DNA of 64,000 bases. Source: Saccharomycopsis malanga. Taxonomy: Eukaryota; Ascomycota; Saccharomycetes; Ascoideales; Saccharomycopsidaceae. The DNA is taken from positions 1,364,001-1,428,000 of the forward strand of contig CP025322.1 of assembly GCA_004014935.1 (NCBI GenBank), given 5' to 3'. Below, piece by piece: positions 1 through 10,945 of this stretch. A model generated the notes under the pieces. It was not told the origin of the DNA and made no database searches. It saw only the letters and a list, made by a program, of their open reading frames with translations. The first letter of the stretch is position 1. Each line of letters begins with the position of its first letter. A program made the translations under genes and the position numbers.

Positions 1-2058
1 TCTCCCAAATGGGTCCGTGGTGCCATTGTGTCGACCTACCAATGGGCAATCACCTGGGGCTTTCTTTGTTCAAGTGCCATTTCGCAAGGAACGTACCATA
101 TGCAGAATCTGGGCTCTTATCGGATTCCCATTGGTCTTCAATCGGGATGGGCGTTGATTCTTAGTGTTGGTGTTCTTTTTCTTCCGGAATCGCCTCGTTT
201 TTTTGTCATGAAAGACCGGATTCCCGAAGCAGCACATTCTCTCAGCACCCTTCGTCGTGTTCCCGAAGACGACCCTGGTCTTGTTGAGGAGCTTGTGGAT
301 ATCAAGGCAACTCATGACTATGCCGTTGCATTGTCTTCTTACTCATACATCGATTGCTTCCGTAGCGACAGAGGCCGTAGTAAACAGGGTCTCCGAATGA
401 TGACAGGTATCATATTGCAAGCCATGCAACAGGCAACCGGAATCAACTTTATATTCTATTACGGGGTCTGGTTCTTTGTAAAAACGGGTGTGGTCAACCA
501 GCCATATCTTTATAGTTTCCTTACTTATGCTGTCAATGTGGTCGGAACCATTCCAGGCATTGTTCTCATTGAGTTGATTGGCAGAAGAAACTCTCTTGTC
601 TACGGTGGCTTAGGAATGTCCGTGTCCACCTTCATCATAGCCATTGTGGGAACTGTCCAGCCAAACTCGTCCACTACCAACAAGGTCATGTTGGCGTTTG
701 TCTGCTGTTTCATTGTATGTTTCGCCTGCACATGGGGTCCTGGTGTTTGGGTTATCACCAGTGAAATCTTCCCTTTAGGCGTCAGAGGCCGTGCTGTATC
801 TCTTTCCACCGCTACCAACTGGCTTTTCAACTTTGGCTTTGCTTTCTTGTCTCCTTATTTGATTGGTGGAGACACTGACTCAACCATCAGTTTGGGAAAT
901 AGAATTTTTTTCCTCTGGGGAAGTCTAAGCTTGGCTGGCACCATCTTTGCTTACTTTGCTGTTTACGAAACAAAAGGACTTCGGTTGGAAGAAATCGACG
1001 AAATGTACAGAACTTGTAAAAACGCCATGCTGTCACGTAACTTTGTTCGTGGCGACAAATATTACGGCCAAAACTCCGACCAGCTTCGCTACAACATAGT
1101 CACAGAGGTCAATCGTTATAACGACCATTTCAACGGTACTAGGAATGTCACCGACCAGAATAAATCTAACAACACTCTGCACTCCACCCCAAGTAATAAT
1201 CCCGATAAACAGAAATACATGGATATAATCCAAACTCAGAAACGTGATCCTAATTCGTATGACTTTGAGAAAAATATCACATCGTCTTCAGATGGTTCCA
1301 CTACAGTAAGAACAAACTTTGCAGCTGCTGGGCCAGGCTCCACTAATGCAAACACCAACTTCCATCCTCATCAACTGCTGAATTTGGGCACCGAATCGGC
1401 TACCATTAATCGAACCTCAACCACTAATGAACTTTCCCATTCTTACACCAACATTGGAAGTGTTTCCACGGGTAATCATCACAATGATCATGACAAAACC
1501 CAGGCTGCTACTAGCAATACGCAGGCTACTACTAATATCGATAACCATTCTGGTACTAACCACAATCAGTCAAGCACTAACAATAATACAAATGACAACA
1601 TGTCAATTGATTTGGGTTATGGTTTCCAATTATCCAACAATTTGTATCTGAACGGCGCACCGTCGATATCTACCAGCTCAAGCGATTCTGTTTCATCAAT
1701 GCTTGACATGAATCTTCAAAGTAACGATTTGCGTGAATATGTCAATAATCTTCAGTCTCGTCAACATCAACAACAAGTCCGGACTGATAGCCATACCAGC
1801 GAACCGTACAATCATAGTAATAATAGTAGTAGCAATGCTTCACAAAGCTTTTTAGCCTCATATTTGAACAGTGCTTATATAAGCATGAACAATAACAATC
1901 ATAATCAAGCCTCTGTCACAACCCCTAACAATGATACGTCATTAATGTCTGTTGCAGGTTCAGGAACCGCTCAAGACCAAGCTATGAATAATTTCAACCA
2001 TCCACAGGAAAATGATGTCGAATCGGCATCGTCCTATTCCTCATCTGAGATGACTTAA
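1..2058 (+). CDS. HGT4: Glucose sensor, sugar-transporter family with long cytoplasmic tail (5' partial)
   Basis: The reading frame is open from base 1 (SPKWVRGAIVSTYQWAITWG), so the gene starts before the window. This segment holds the second half of a major-facilitator hexose carrier: the PESPRF signature, the central loop, TM7-12 with GRRNSLVYGG and the family end motif ETKGLRLEEIDEMY near base 1000. About 350 Asn/Ser/Thr-rich residues follow, far more than the short tail of a normal hexose transporter. A stretch around bases 1601-1672 (IDLGYGF..NGAPSI) resembles, from memory, the short tail repeat of yeast Snf3/Rgt2 that recruits Std1/Mth1. Known role of that family: it senses external glucose at the plasma membrane and induces hexose-transporter genes through casein kinase and Rgt1. 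The assignment as a sensor rather than a carrier rests on the tail. Several CTG codons lie in the tail (for example in the HQLL and NLYL stretches). Confidence 0.82.
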   Translation, partial: SPKWVRGAIVSTYQWAITWGFLCSSAISQGTYHMQNLGSYRIPIGLQSGWALILSVGVLFLPESPRFFVMKDRIPEAAHSLSTLRRVPEDDPGLVEELVDIKATHDYAVALSSYSYIDCFRSDRGRSKQGLRMMTGIILQAMQQATGINFIFYYGVWFFVKTGVVNQPYLYSFLTYAVNVVGTIPGIVLIELIGRRNSLVYGGLGMSVSTFIIAIVGTVQPNSSTTNKVMLAFVCCFIVCFACTWGPGVWVITSEIFPLGVRGRAVSLSTATNWLFNFGFAFLSPYLIGGDTDSTISLGNRIFFLWGSLSLAGTIFAYFAVYETKGLRLEEIDEMYRTCKNAMLSRNFVRGDKYYGQNSDQLRYNIVTEVNRYNDHFNGTRNVTDQNKSNNTLHSTPSNNPDKQKYMDIIQTQKRDPNSYDFEKNITSSSDGSTTVRTNFAAAGPGSTNANTNFHPHQLLNLGTESATINRTSTTNELSHSYTNIGSVSTGNHHNDHDKTQAATSNTQATTNIDNHSGTNHNQSSTNNNTNDNMSIDLGYGFQLSNNLYLNGAPSISTSSSDSVSSMLDMNLQSNDLREYVNNLQSRQHQQQVRTDSHTSEPYNHSNNSSSNASQSFLASYLNSAYISMNNNNHNQASVTTPNNDTSLMSVAGSGTAQDQAMNNFNHPQENDVESASSYSSSEMT

Positions 2059-2896
2059 CGCCTTGTTACCGAATCTCTTGTTTTTATTTGTTTTTCTCTC
2101 CATGATACTCCTTTAGAATGTCCTATTAACGACCGTGACGATTTACAAAACTTTTTTGTTCTTGTTTTTTTTGGTTCTTTAAAACTCGGGTTTCTTGCGT
2201 TTTATTAGTTTTACTATTTTACATTTGTTTTCTGTTTTGTTTTAATGAAGGTTTTTGTATTTTTCATTGATGTACCCAGCACAGCTCAGAACTGTTATGT
2301 ACTGGGGGCTAGAAATATACTCAGCATGGCTGTCCATCCAAGACTCATTTCCCGCCTTGGAGTTGTTTTGTTCTTTACATACTTTTCTCCATATGGGGTA
2401 TTTAATTAAATCACTTGATATTAAAGAACCTTTTCCTCGAAAATTTTACATAAGAAATTCTAACATACAAAGCACCAAGCATACTTAATCAAAACTATTA
2501 ATTTTCATTTGCTCAGGTATCATATCAACATTTTCATCTATCCAAAAGCATCAGCTCTCAAAAACATCTTCATTATAGACTCCATAACTCATCAGCCCAT
2601 CATAAAATACAGGGGGTCCACGTACCCCATTAACTGAAAAAATTGTAAATATAAACAATAAACATGAGCCATTATTAAAAGTATTTATATGTAATGAAGA
2701 GCTGATGAAAATCTTATTGGCATTGCTATTGGAATCAAAGGTGCAGAAAATAAACACTATTATTGCATACTTAACTGCTTTGTCCAAGTTTGAGTCTTAC
2801 ACGCTGTGGATAATTACAAGTTTTTTTTTTCGCAGATCATCAGTCTTGACATATTACAAAACTTGTTAAAGCGAATTGGCAATACGGAGAGTGAAT
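2059..2896. other. Intergenic: HGT4 3' end and CSM1 promoter
   Basis: Tandem gap. T-rich 3' sequence follows the sensor gene, and a poly(dT) run of about 12 near 2820-2831 lies close upstream of CSM1, which is a common nucleosome-excluding promoter feature in yeasts. Short open frames here have no convincing coding character. No tRNA or other element is visible. Confidence 0.6.
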
Positions 2897-4192
2897 ATGC
2901 CCCCAAAACGCGGAAGAAAGCCAGCGGCTAAGAGCAGAAAAGCAGACACAACGCCATCGCCGACCAAGCGAAAGAAGTCGAAGAAAAGTGCTGAGATATC
3001 TCAAGAATCCCCGGCCCGTCGTACGCGATCTACCCAAAAAGTGTTTTCTGACGAGGATGATGGCAAGGACGTAAAAGCAATGGAGCAAGAGGCAGCAGTG
3101 AAAGATGAGGAAAAAATTGAACAAACCATTATGGAAGAAGAAGACCACGTTTCAGAGCTGAATGCCAACGGAAGCAGCTTAATAGGCAATTCCAGCGGAA
3201 CATCTTCTGCCAATGGCTCAAAGTCTAAAATTGTTCGAGGCAGAAAGAAGGGAACCTCTACAGCAACAAGAAAGAAACAAACCAGATCCAGTGACTTGAT
3301 TTCGGCAAATTCAACTTCTATAATACCCGAAGAAGATGATAAGAAAAAGGAGCCAGAAAAAGAGAAAGGTAAGAAGGAAAATACAGAGAAAGCAGGTTCC
3401 AAAACAGACAACGGGCCAATATGGAATGCTGCTACGCTGCTTGAGAAATTACTTGCGTCTTCATTGACTGAGAAAACAGATGACAAAAAAAAGAAGAACA
3501 TTGCCCTTGTAGACACACTTCTTAACAATCTTAGTGGCACTAGAAATGAAATTTTTGAATCTTACAAAAAAAGTATGGAGAAGAAAAATGCGATTTCCAA
3601 TGACTTGGTAAATTTACTTGTGAAGAAAGTGTCGACCCTTGAGGATACCAAATCCTCTTCTTCGAATGATAGCGCAGACAAGCAAATCCAACAATTGATG
3701 AAAGAAAATCAAGAGTTGCGTAACAAACTTGAGAATGCGCAAGGCTCTAAAAACTCCGGAAAATTGCCGGATGACAAGTACAAGAGCATAACTTCGCGCT
3801 TGGAACGCTCAGTGGAAAAGTTTGAAATCATCTCTGATATCATGGAGAGTATCTGTGGCATACGGATTAATGATGTAGACGATTCAGATAGTAACAACTT
3901 GGTATTCAATTGCGTCCAGGGAGGCTTGAATGGCCAGATAAATTACCAGTTGATATTGAGTAGATCTAGTGTTTCTGACACCGAAGAGGTTCTTTCGCCT
4001 GAAAATGAGGATGATGCCGATGTTGAGATGATTTACAATCCTTTAAACACCGAGGACGAGAGCATGGCGGAGCTCAAAACGATTTTGCCAGACTACTTTT
4101 TTGAAAGCTTGACTTTTCCTGTGGAGACACTACCACAATTTTACCAAAAGTTGTCTCGTGCTTTGAACAAGGAACAAAGAAGAGAGACATAG
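2897..4192 (+). CDS. CSM1: Monopolin / rDNA-cohibin subunit Csm1
   Basis: 431 residues from the first ATG (MPPKRGRKP); the upstream in-frame extension begins with TTG and is not needed. Order of parts: a very basic Lys/Arg-rich N-terminus (about 1-45), an acidic Ser-rich linker, a predicted coiled coil (about 225-290, ending in QIQQLMKENQELRNKLENAQ) and a C-terminal globular domain (about 300-425) with FEIISDIMESICGIRI and LPDYFFESLTFP, typical of the Csm1 C-terminal fold. Known role: with Lrs4 it forms a V-shaped complex that clamps sister kinetochores in meiosis I and tethers rDNA at the nuclear periphery. Longer than S. cerevisiae Csm1 because of the N-terminal extension. The coiled coil plus C-terminal domain support the call; function here is inferred by homology. 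Confidence 0.85.
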   Translation: MPPKRGRKPAAKSRKADTTPSPTKRKKSKKSAEISQESPARRTRSTQKVFSDEDDGKDVKAMEQEAAVKDEEKIEQTIMEEEDHVSELNANGSSLIGNSSGTSSANGSKSKIVRGRKKGTSTATRKKQTRSSDLISANSTSIIPEEDDKKKEPEKEKGKKENTEKAGSKTDNGPIWNAATLLEKLLASSLTEKTDDKKKKNIALVDTLLNNLSGTRNEIFESYKKSMEKKNAISNDLVNLLVKKVSTLEDTKSSSSNDSADKQIQQLMKENQELRNKLENAQGSKNSGKLPDDKYKSITSRLERSVEKFEIISDIMESICGIRINDVDDSDSNNLVFNCVQGGLNGQINYQLILSRSSVSDTEEVLSPENEDDADVEMIYNPLNTEDESMAELKTILPDYFFESLTFPVETLPQFYQKLSRALNKEQRRET

Positions 4193-4878
4193 CTTCATTT
4201 TCAATTTGCATAGCTGTAAAATTTTTTTTTCTATTAATGCTGCATTATTACATTGTATATTATGAATTGATCTCGTGTAACTGTTCTATTGAAAGTTGTA
4301 AACAAAGAGTTTGGCATATCTCTTGCTATATTCGAAAATGATTGTAAGAGATAATTTATTGGCCTCAGGTATGTAAAAGTACCCAACGTTTAAATCAAGT
4401 TTTTGTACTGGGGTTTTATGTTCATATGACCAGATTTGAAACAAGCGAGGAAACGGAAAATTAAGCATCATACAAAGTATATTATCAACTGACCTACTGA
4501 GCTCAAAATATGCCATTATCATTATCATAATAAAAATTAACTACAGTCAAGTGACTTATTAAAAGGCTTTTGAGAAAAGTAGATTGCCGAAAAAAATAGT
4601 AACATACTTTTTAATTTATTTCCTATTTAGGTTATCCTCTACTAAATGTGATTGATAAAAGGGTTTATATATTGGTATTGATATTAGGTTTAAAATACAA
4701 GAAGAATCATTATTGATTATTATTGATGGAAAGCGCATCACTATGCATGTTGGGAAAAATGCTATTTTGAGCAAAATTAGCTTGAAAAAAGCTGCATAAA
4801 AATTTTTTCCACTATATACAAGCAGAGCACAATATATGAGAAATACCAAACAGAATTTGACAAAACACAGCTGTCTCA
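4193..4878. other. Intergenic: CSM1 3' end and URB1 promoter
   Basis: Tandem gap. A T-run near 4217-4230 follows CSM1. Around 4796-4808 there is an AAAAATTTTTT core like the RRPE element of ribosome-biogenesis promoters, about 70-80 bp before the URB1 ATG; I see no good PAC motif with it. No RNA gene seen. Confidence 0.5.
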
Positions 4879-7800
4879 ATGAGTGACATCAAAGATGCTT
4901 CTAAGAGCAAGTATGTTGACAGTGAGGTGCAGTTCAGTAAGGAGAAGCGGAAGCCGAATTTTTCACAATACAACAAGTACAGACCGGACAGTACAATAGA
5001 TGCCGAGGTTATTGATAGATTGGAACAGATTTTCAAACGATACCAGCCTGAAGAAACTGATGCTCAAGATGACGTTGGACGGGAGGCTCAGTTGGAAGAG
5101 GACCTTGTGGAGTTTGTAGAGACAAAAAAATATGGGTTGCAGTTGATACAATTATGGAATTATTATTCCAATGTTAATGATCATGGAAAACATACTGATG
5201 CCATGTTGAAGCTTGGCAAATTGCTACATTTCTGTAACCGATTCACCAGACTACATGTTTCTGCCTTAGAGCTTATGAAAAATCATCTTTTGATAGCTGC
5301 TAATCTTAAGGTGTTCTATAGAGACTTGTCTTCTATGAGACCGCCAACCACTAATCCTGCCCTTCGGTTGTTAACGGAAATTATCACCTTCAAGCAAGGC
5401 GAGCTCATCGATGAGTTTCTCCGGATTTTTGATATGAACCTCGCAGTATTGCCAAAGCTCTTGATTCCTTCGAAGAACGAATTGAATGCTGGAGCAAAAT
5501 TGAATAAAAGAAGTATAAGATACAACTTTGTTGCGTTTTACATCAACTTGTTGGATTTTTCCAGTGCAGTCACAAGAAAAGATATCTTGGCGTCTGAAGG
5601 TGCCAATGTCAGAAAGTTGGCCACCAATTTGTTCAAATACTGTTCCAAGTATGATGCTATAGACCTTGTAGTCAAGTGTTTAACTGTATGGGATTCTAAA
5701 ATTTTAAGTGAACCGTTTTTGAACAAGTTTAAAAGCATAAAACTCAAGTTTTTCAATCAATGGAACATTATAGCATTGATTCCTCTATATTATATTACTG
5801 ACGAATCCATCAATGAAAAGTTCAGTGAGTTTTTGACCAAGTTTTTGATAGACGACAAATTCGGTATTTATTTCAGAGATGATAAGGTTTGGTTCAACGA
5901 GTCTATACATGGGTTTCACGAAAGCTCAGATAATGGTGTGAGCTCACAAGTAATACAGGTAGGTGGCAGAAAGTTCCGCATTTTGAATAAATTTATATAT
6001 AGTATATTGACGGAAATGAAGCCTTGGGACAATAAGGCACAATTGGAGTTAGTCGTCAAGGTGTTGGACAAGCTTCCAGAGCTTGTGCCTTTGTATGTGA
6101 CTTATTTGGCATCGATAAATAATAATTATGATCCAAAAATGTCATTTTATTGGATAGGTCAAACCTTGTTATTGCAACGTATCATTTCATTGCCAATACC
6201 GGATGCCATACTAAAATTAAATAGCGAAAATACCTCCACCTCTTTACATCCTATCAATGGACTGGTCATCGAAAGCATTCTTCCATCTTGTTTGAATTCC
6301 GTCTCTTTGGCAAAATGCATAAAGTCCGATAGTCTTTTGATAAGACAATTGGGCATACAGTTGCTTACCTTCAGTTTCCGCAAATTGGAGAAGGTCATGA
6401 AAGTGTATGAACTCAACGGATGGAATGAGGATTTAGTGAAATTGATGGTGAAGTTTCAGAGTACCATTCCGGAGATTTCCATTTTATTATCTTTATTCAA
6501 TGATTTGGAAAAGATGGATAAAGAACATGCTGCCACCAAAGATCACAAACTTCTAGTTCTTTCACTTATAATGGTGGTCAACTTTTATTTGAAACATTTG
6601 TCCAATAACACCATTCCTGCTGCCGCATTAGCTTCTTTGAACAATTATTTCAATAAGCTTATCAGTGGCTCCGATTTCAATGGGTTGGATTTATTATTGC
6701 TAGATAATTTTTTCAAGCTACAAGATCTCACTAATAATGCTAATGAGGGAGGATTGGTGAAAATGTCTCAAAAATGGTACAGTTTTACCAAAGACAGTAA
6801 TTCTCTTTTCACTAATTTGCTAAAGCTTTGTTGCTATATCAAGGACTCAGAGACCATTGACTCAAAGATTGCTTCTTTGTTAAGCAATTTAATAGATCAA
6901 ACCTTGATGTTCCATAATCATAAGCAGGAAAACCCCATCTTGGTGCATCAGATCTTTCCTTTAATCAATTCTCTTAAGTTTGTCGTAAAAATTCTGGAAT
7001 CAACTGTTGGGATATGGAACTTGTTGGATCAAACTGTTTCTAGGGTAGTGAATCCCTACAAATATATCGATTTGGCAAATCAAACATACAAAAAGGTTAG
7101 TCCATTTGCGGTTGTTTTGTTCGAACAGTTCCAATATGTCGATAAGGCATTGATGGACACAGCCTTGTTTTGGTTGGTGGTATTCTCCAAATATTTGGTT
7201 ATTGTAGGAGAGCCCCAAGAAGCCATTTTAATGCTATTTGATGATTACGTCAGCACCGAGAAATCAGAAGTTATCAAGGAGTTTATGGATCAAAATGTTG
7301 ATTTCCATTTAGCTTTAAAGAAGCTTTTACTGTCTTTTGCGTTGGACGGCGAAAGAGTTAATAAAGTATTGAATAATGAGCTTTCATTTTTTGAAACAGT
7401 TCTTAATCAAAATCCCCTGGAATTATTCGAGATTCAAGAAGTGATTGTAACCAATTTTGATTTAGTTGGCTTGCTTTACAAACTGAGTTACTTTTTCAAT
7501 AAATCAAGGGAAGGATACTCCATCAGTTCACAAGCTGCAAAATTTTTCAGTCAAAAAACCGAAAATTATTTAACATTTAGTAATAACCATGATGCCTTTT
7601 TAATCCTTCAGAAGTATTTGTTCAACAACAATTCTGATTTGCTTTTTGAGACTATCACAAGTATACTTGGCACTTTATCTATTGAAAGCCCATCCATTGA
7701 GCTTGTGTCACTCATCGCTCGTTGTTCCGTATTCATAAAGGAAAACTATAAAGGTGTTCCGTGGGGCAAATTATGGATGGTCGACGACAAAACATTGGTG

Positions 7801-10101
7801 GACTATTTTGAAGTCGTTTGTGAAAAGTTTGTTTCAGATTTGACTTTTGAAGTATTGGCTAGAGGTATTACATTAAAATCTGTTCATCTTTTACACTTAT
7901 TGAAATTCAAAAATAATGATGTGATTGGTTTACTTCTGATGTTTGTTAAAAACGGCCTTATCTGTCTAAATGATCATATTGATGATGTTGTGTCTCTTGT
8001 GCTACCTCATAAAAACCTTCTTGTCTTGTTTATTGGACATGACCAAGTTTTCGCTCAACATCTCATGTCAAGGTTGGACAAAACAACTAATGAGGTTATG
8101 TTTCTTACAATCACCTCTGCACCAAGTAAGTTGATAGTTGATAAGTCATTAGTGGAATACCAAACTGAAAAGATGATGACAATATTGAGACAAGACGGAA
8201 AATTGCCTGGTTCCATTACTTCAACTTTGAATTGGTTTAACAATTGTTTCGAATATTTGAATCGCCCAGACAAGTTGTTTGTGTTTTATCTTTTTTTTTC
8301 CGGAAAACAAGACGTTTTTACTGCTTCTGCCTTGGAATTGGTTCAAAAAGCGTTGCTAATTGATGAGTCATTATCCATTGACGTTTATTTGAACAAGTGT
8401 TTTTTATACATTAACAAGAAGTTCGCTGAAACCGATAAACTCACTGCTGGTTTCGAAGCATTCTTGAAAGCTTTTGATTTTTTAATTAGCAAGTTTGAGT
8501 TAGCCAAAGTGGTCAACAACAATTTGATAAACACACAGCTAGAAATTGTTTTGAGTAAAGGCAATTGGATATCGAAAACAATGATCTTGGAGTATGTTCT
8601 TTCTATTATCTCTAATTATTCCAAAAGTCAACACAGAAGTTCAAAGACAAAATTATTCGAACACCATAAATGTTTGCAGATTTTCCTCAATAACCAAAAA
8701 CTTTGTCTCCTGTCATTTGAAAACACTCCAGAAATACGTAAACAAAAACATTTGTCTAGTATGATAATTTACAAACTATTCAGCTTTGATGCTGCTAAGA
8801 ACTCTACCATCTCATTAAGAGAAAATCTCTTGCTTTCTTACAATGGCAGTTTGTCTAGTTACGATTTGCTACTTTTTGAAGTCATGAACCAAATTGAAAA
8901 AAATCTTACTGAATCTTGGTTGAACAGTTACAATGTTCAATGGGAATTGGATGAAAATACAAACTCAGAGGATTATCAAGAATTGTTAGATCAACAACGA
9001 TTGATAGTAAAAGATAATTCTCAATTGGTCATAACTTTGAACCGTCAATATATCAAAGATACAGTTGACAATTTCATCATTGAAAAACCAGGATTAATGA
9101 ATGAACTTGATCAGAGCTTATATTCACTTTTTGAAAAACAAGAGTTAAGTGCTACGGCCAATAAAAGAAAATTTCTTTATGATCCAAGATTTTTATTCTT
9201 GAGTATCATAAATAACCCAGAGTTTTTGTCTTTTGATGAAGAAAATCCTACTGTTCCGATCTTCAATCTTAAAAGTCTTGTAGATTCTGGCATTTTAGAA
9301 CTCTTGATAGTCAGCTTGTCTTCTAAAGATAGTGCTTTATTAACTATTGCTCAAACCATGCTTTTCAATATTGCTCAGCTGGCACAAACAAATTCATCTT
9401 ATCGTGATAAAGATTTGATCAAAATATTGATCTTGAAAATTCTTTCTTCTTCTACTAGGGATGAAACTTCTGGGGATATCCGACCAGTGACAGATTATCC
9501 TCATTGCTTGCTTTATCAGTTATCTAGATTGGTGCCTATCATCACCAGTCCTACTCATTTCCTTTATGAAAAAGCATACAAGTATTTGCTTGGTATGGCT
9601 ACTTTAAGCAAGAATGATTTGCCCTTGTTCAAGTTGATCACAGCTGCTGACGATCCCGGCGTTTTTTATAAGGAGCTTATTTGGCTTCTCAGTACCTTAG
9701 TTGGCGGAGTGAAAACAGCCCAAGACATCCAATTCTTGCGCAATAGAAATGTGTTTGAATGGGTATTTTCCTTACAAAGTTCTCCTTATTTGAATTACAG
9801 AATCAAAAAATTGATTTATGATTTCCTAAACAAAGTTCAAAACATCGCCGAAGGTGCCGATGTTTTGGTCACCAAGTATGGTTTGTTACCGTCATTAGAA
9901 ATTGAATCTTTAAAGGCAAAACAAAAAACAGAACAAGACAAACTGTGTTCAAGTGGTAAAGAATTGTTGTTTAATAAACAGATTCTTCTTGATATCAAAG
10001 AAATCAATATTAAAAACGGTCTTATCATAAAGAATAATAAAAGATTAAGTGATTGGACTAAAGACAATACTGACCAGTGGATTAAACGTACTTGCTTATA
10101 A
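4879..10101 (+). CDS. URB1: Nucleolar pre-60S assembly factor Urb1/Npa1
   Basis: 1740 residues, close to the length of S. cerevisiae Urb1 (about 1760). The N-terminal region has the family block around LRLLTEIITFKQGELIDEFLRIFDMNLAVLPKLL (here residues about 155-195) and the C-terminal region the second conserved block around LPLFKLITAADDPGVFYKELIWLL..GVKTAQDIQFLRNRNVFEW (about 1590-1660). The rest looks like helical HEAT/ARM-type repeat with many Leu/Phe/Lys. Known role: part of the Npa1 complex that compacts early 27S pre-rRNA domains in the nucleolus. The long stretch between the blocks is poorly conserved in this family. In-frame CTG codons (for example in KILES and YKLSY) may read as Ser. 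Confidence 0.9.
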   Translation: MSDIKDASKSKYVDSEVQFSKEKRKPNFSQYNKYRPDSTIDAEVIDRLEQIFKRYQPEETDAQDDVGREAQLEEDLVEFVETKKYGLQLIQLWNYYSNVNDHGKHTDAMLKLGKLLHFCNRFTRLHVSALELMKNHLLIAANLKVFYRDLSSMRPPTTNPALRLLTEIITFKQGELIDEFLRIFDMNLAVLPKLLIPSKNELNAGAKLNKRSIRYNFVAFYINLLDFSSAVTRKDILASEGANVRKLATNLFKYCSKYDAIDLVVKCLTVWDSKILSEPFLNKFKSIKLKFFNQWNIIALIPLYYITDESINEKFSEFLTKFLIDDKFGIYFRDDKVWFNESIHGFHESSDNGVSSQVIQVGGRKFRILNKFIYSILTEMKPWDNKAQLELVVKVLDKLPELVPLYVTYLASINNNYDPKMSFYWIGQTLLLQRIISLPIPDAILKLNSENTSTSLHPINGLVIESILPSCLNSVSLAKCIKSDSLLIRQLGIQLLTFSFRKLEKVMKVYELNGWNEDLVKLMVKFQSTIPEISILLSLFNDLEKMDKEHAATKDHKLLVLSLIMVVNFYLKHLSNNTIPAAALASLNNYFNKLISGSDFNGLDLLLLDNFFKLQDLTNNANEGGLVKMSQKWYSFTKDSNSLFTNLLKLCCYIKDSETIDSKIASLLSNLIDQTLMFHNHKQENPILVHQIFPLINSLKFVVKILESTVGIWNLLDQTVSRVVNPYKYIDLANQTYKKVSPFAVVLFEQFQYVDKALMDTALFWLVVFSKYLVIVGEPQEAILMLFDDYVSTEKSEVIKEFMDQNVDFHLALKKLLLSFALDGERVNKVLNNELSFFETVLNQNPLELFEIQEVIVTNFDLVGLLYKLSYFFNKSREGYSISSQAAKFFSQKTENYLTFSNNHDAFLILQKYLFNNNSDLLFETITSILGTLSIESPSIELVSLIARCSVFIKENYKGVPWGKLWMVDDKTLVDYFEVVCEKFVSDLTFEVLARGITLKSVHLLHLLKFKNNDVIGLLLMFVKNGLICLNDHIDDVVSLVLPHKNLLVLFIGHDQVFAQHLMSRLDKTTNEVMFLTITSAPSKLIVDKSLVEYQTEKMMTILRQDGKLPGSITSTLNWFNNCFEYLNRPDKLFVFYLFFSGKQDVFTASALELVQKALLIDESLSIDVYLNKCFLYINKKFAETDKLTAGFEAFLKAFDFLISKFELAKVVNNNLINTQLEIVLSKGNWISKTMILEYVLSIISNYSKSQHRSSKTKLFEHHKCLQIFLNNQKLCLLSFENTPEIRKQKHLSSMIIYKLFSFDAAKNSTISLRENLLLSYNGSLSSYDLLLFEVMNQIEKNLTESWLNSYNVQWELDENTNSEDYQELLDQQRLIVKDNSQLVITLNRQYIKDTVDNFIIEKPGLMNELDQSLYSLFEKQELSATANKRKFLYDPRFLFLSIINNPEFLSFDEENPTVPIFNLKSLVDSGILELLIVSLSSKDSALLTIAQTMLFNIAQLAQTNSSYRDKDLIKILILKILSSSTRDETSGDIRPVTDYPHCLLYQLSRLVPIITSPTHFLYEKAYKYLLGMATLSKNDLPLFKLITAADDPGVFYKELIWLLSTLVGGVKTAQDIQFLRNRNVFEWVFSLQSSPYLNYRIKKLIYDFLNKVQNIAEGADVLVTKYGLLPSLEIESLKAKQKTEQDKLCSSGKELLFNKQILLDIKEINIKNGLIIKNNKRLSDWTKDNTDQWIKRTCL

Positions 10102-10945
10102 AGGGATGTTATATAGACTTGGAGTGTCAATAAATTTTGCATTGTATTTGAACACTTAGCTGTAGCATAAAGACGAGAAGAAGTGCATCATTAACTCACA
10201 AATAACATATATATATAAAGGTATGCAGTGATTACCAGTTCCATATATTGGTGTTATAGATGGTCAGCTTAATAAACTCAATTATTCCGGCAACTGTAGT
10301 AACCTCTCTACAAAATTCTGCAGTGAACACTAATTCTCCTGTTGGTGCAATTACACTTGATGCTAAAACAGTTAGCTACCTGGAATGCCATCTTTGATAA
10401 AACTGTGATGGCATAGTCTTTTATTCATAGAAAAACTCTCTAAATCTCTTTAAATATTATTCTTATAAACAGACTGTAATAGTCCTGGTAATTCCTGGAA
10501 AACCTGAGGCAAGTAGATGTATGTGCACATCTATCATAATCTCGTATTCTCAGTTTCTAGAGAAATAACCTCAGCTATAAATTTTTTTTTCTGTTCATTG
10601 AAATTTTTCGCTGTGTACTCAAAATGTTTGGTTAATATCATTTTAATAATATATGAATTGAATAAATCCTCTTCATGTTATTTTCACTGACACTGTACAA
10701 TAACTGAAGCTTTGCTTATAAGATAAATTTATCATGATAATAATTTAGGAAACATCGTATTAAAACTTACTAGGCGCTTCCCATTTTATAAGTGTATATT
10801 TATATTTCCAATACAAACCCAGTGTGAGTAAAAAATAGCAAAGCCACATGAGAATAAACGAAACAAAACAGAATATTAAGATAAAGCGAACGTTAACCAA
10901 CCCGAGCAAAAAAGCATAGCAAAAATGATATTGGACAGGAGATAT
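10102..10945. other. Intergenic: convergent URB1 / MFS transporter
   Basis: Both flanking genes end here, so no promoter is required, yet it is 844 bp long. It holds a 45-codon ORF with a TATA-like run just upstream (listed separately) and an exact 8-bp inverted repeat, ATGCCATC at 10385-10392 and GATGGCAT at 10407-10414. The rest is AT-rich without a recognisable RNA gene. Confidence 0.5.
10260..10397 (+). CDS. Possible 45-codon small ORF (weak)
   Basis: ATG to TGA frame beginning MVSLINSIIPATVV. A TATATATAAAG run lies about 45 bp upstream, but a tiny ATG-CAG-TGA frame intervenes. The 3' end overlaps an exact 8-bp inverted repeat. No family is recognised. It may be chance; the only reasons to list it are the TATA-like run and the 844-bp convergent gap around it. 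Confidence 0.12.
   Translation: MVSLINSIIPATVVTSLQNSAVNTNSPVGAITLDAKTVSYLECHL

Noticed and set aside
3001-3540. 179-codon Ser/Phe-rich frame antisense to CSM1
   Set aside because: Shadow of Lys/Glu/Ser-rich coding sequence; no independent signal.
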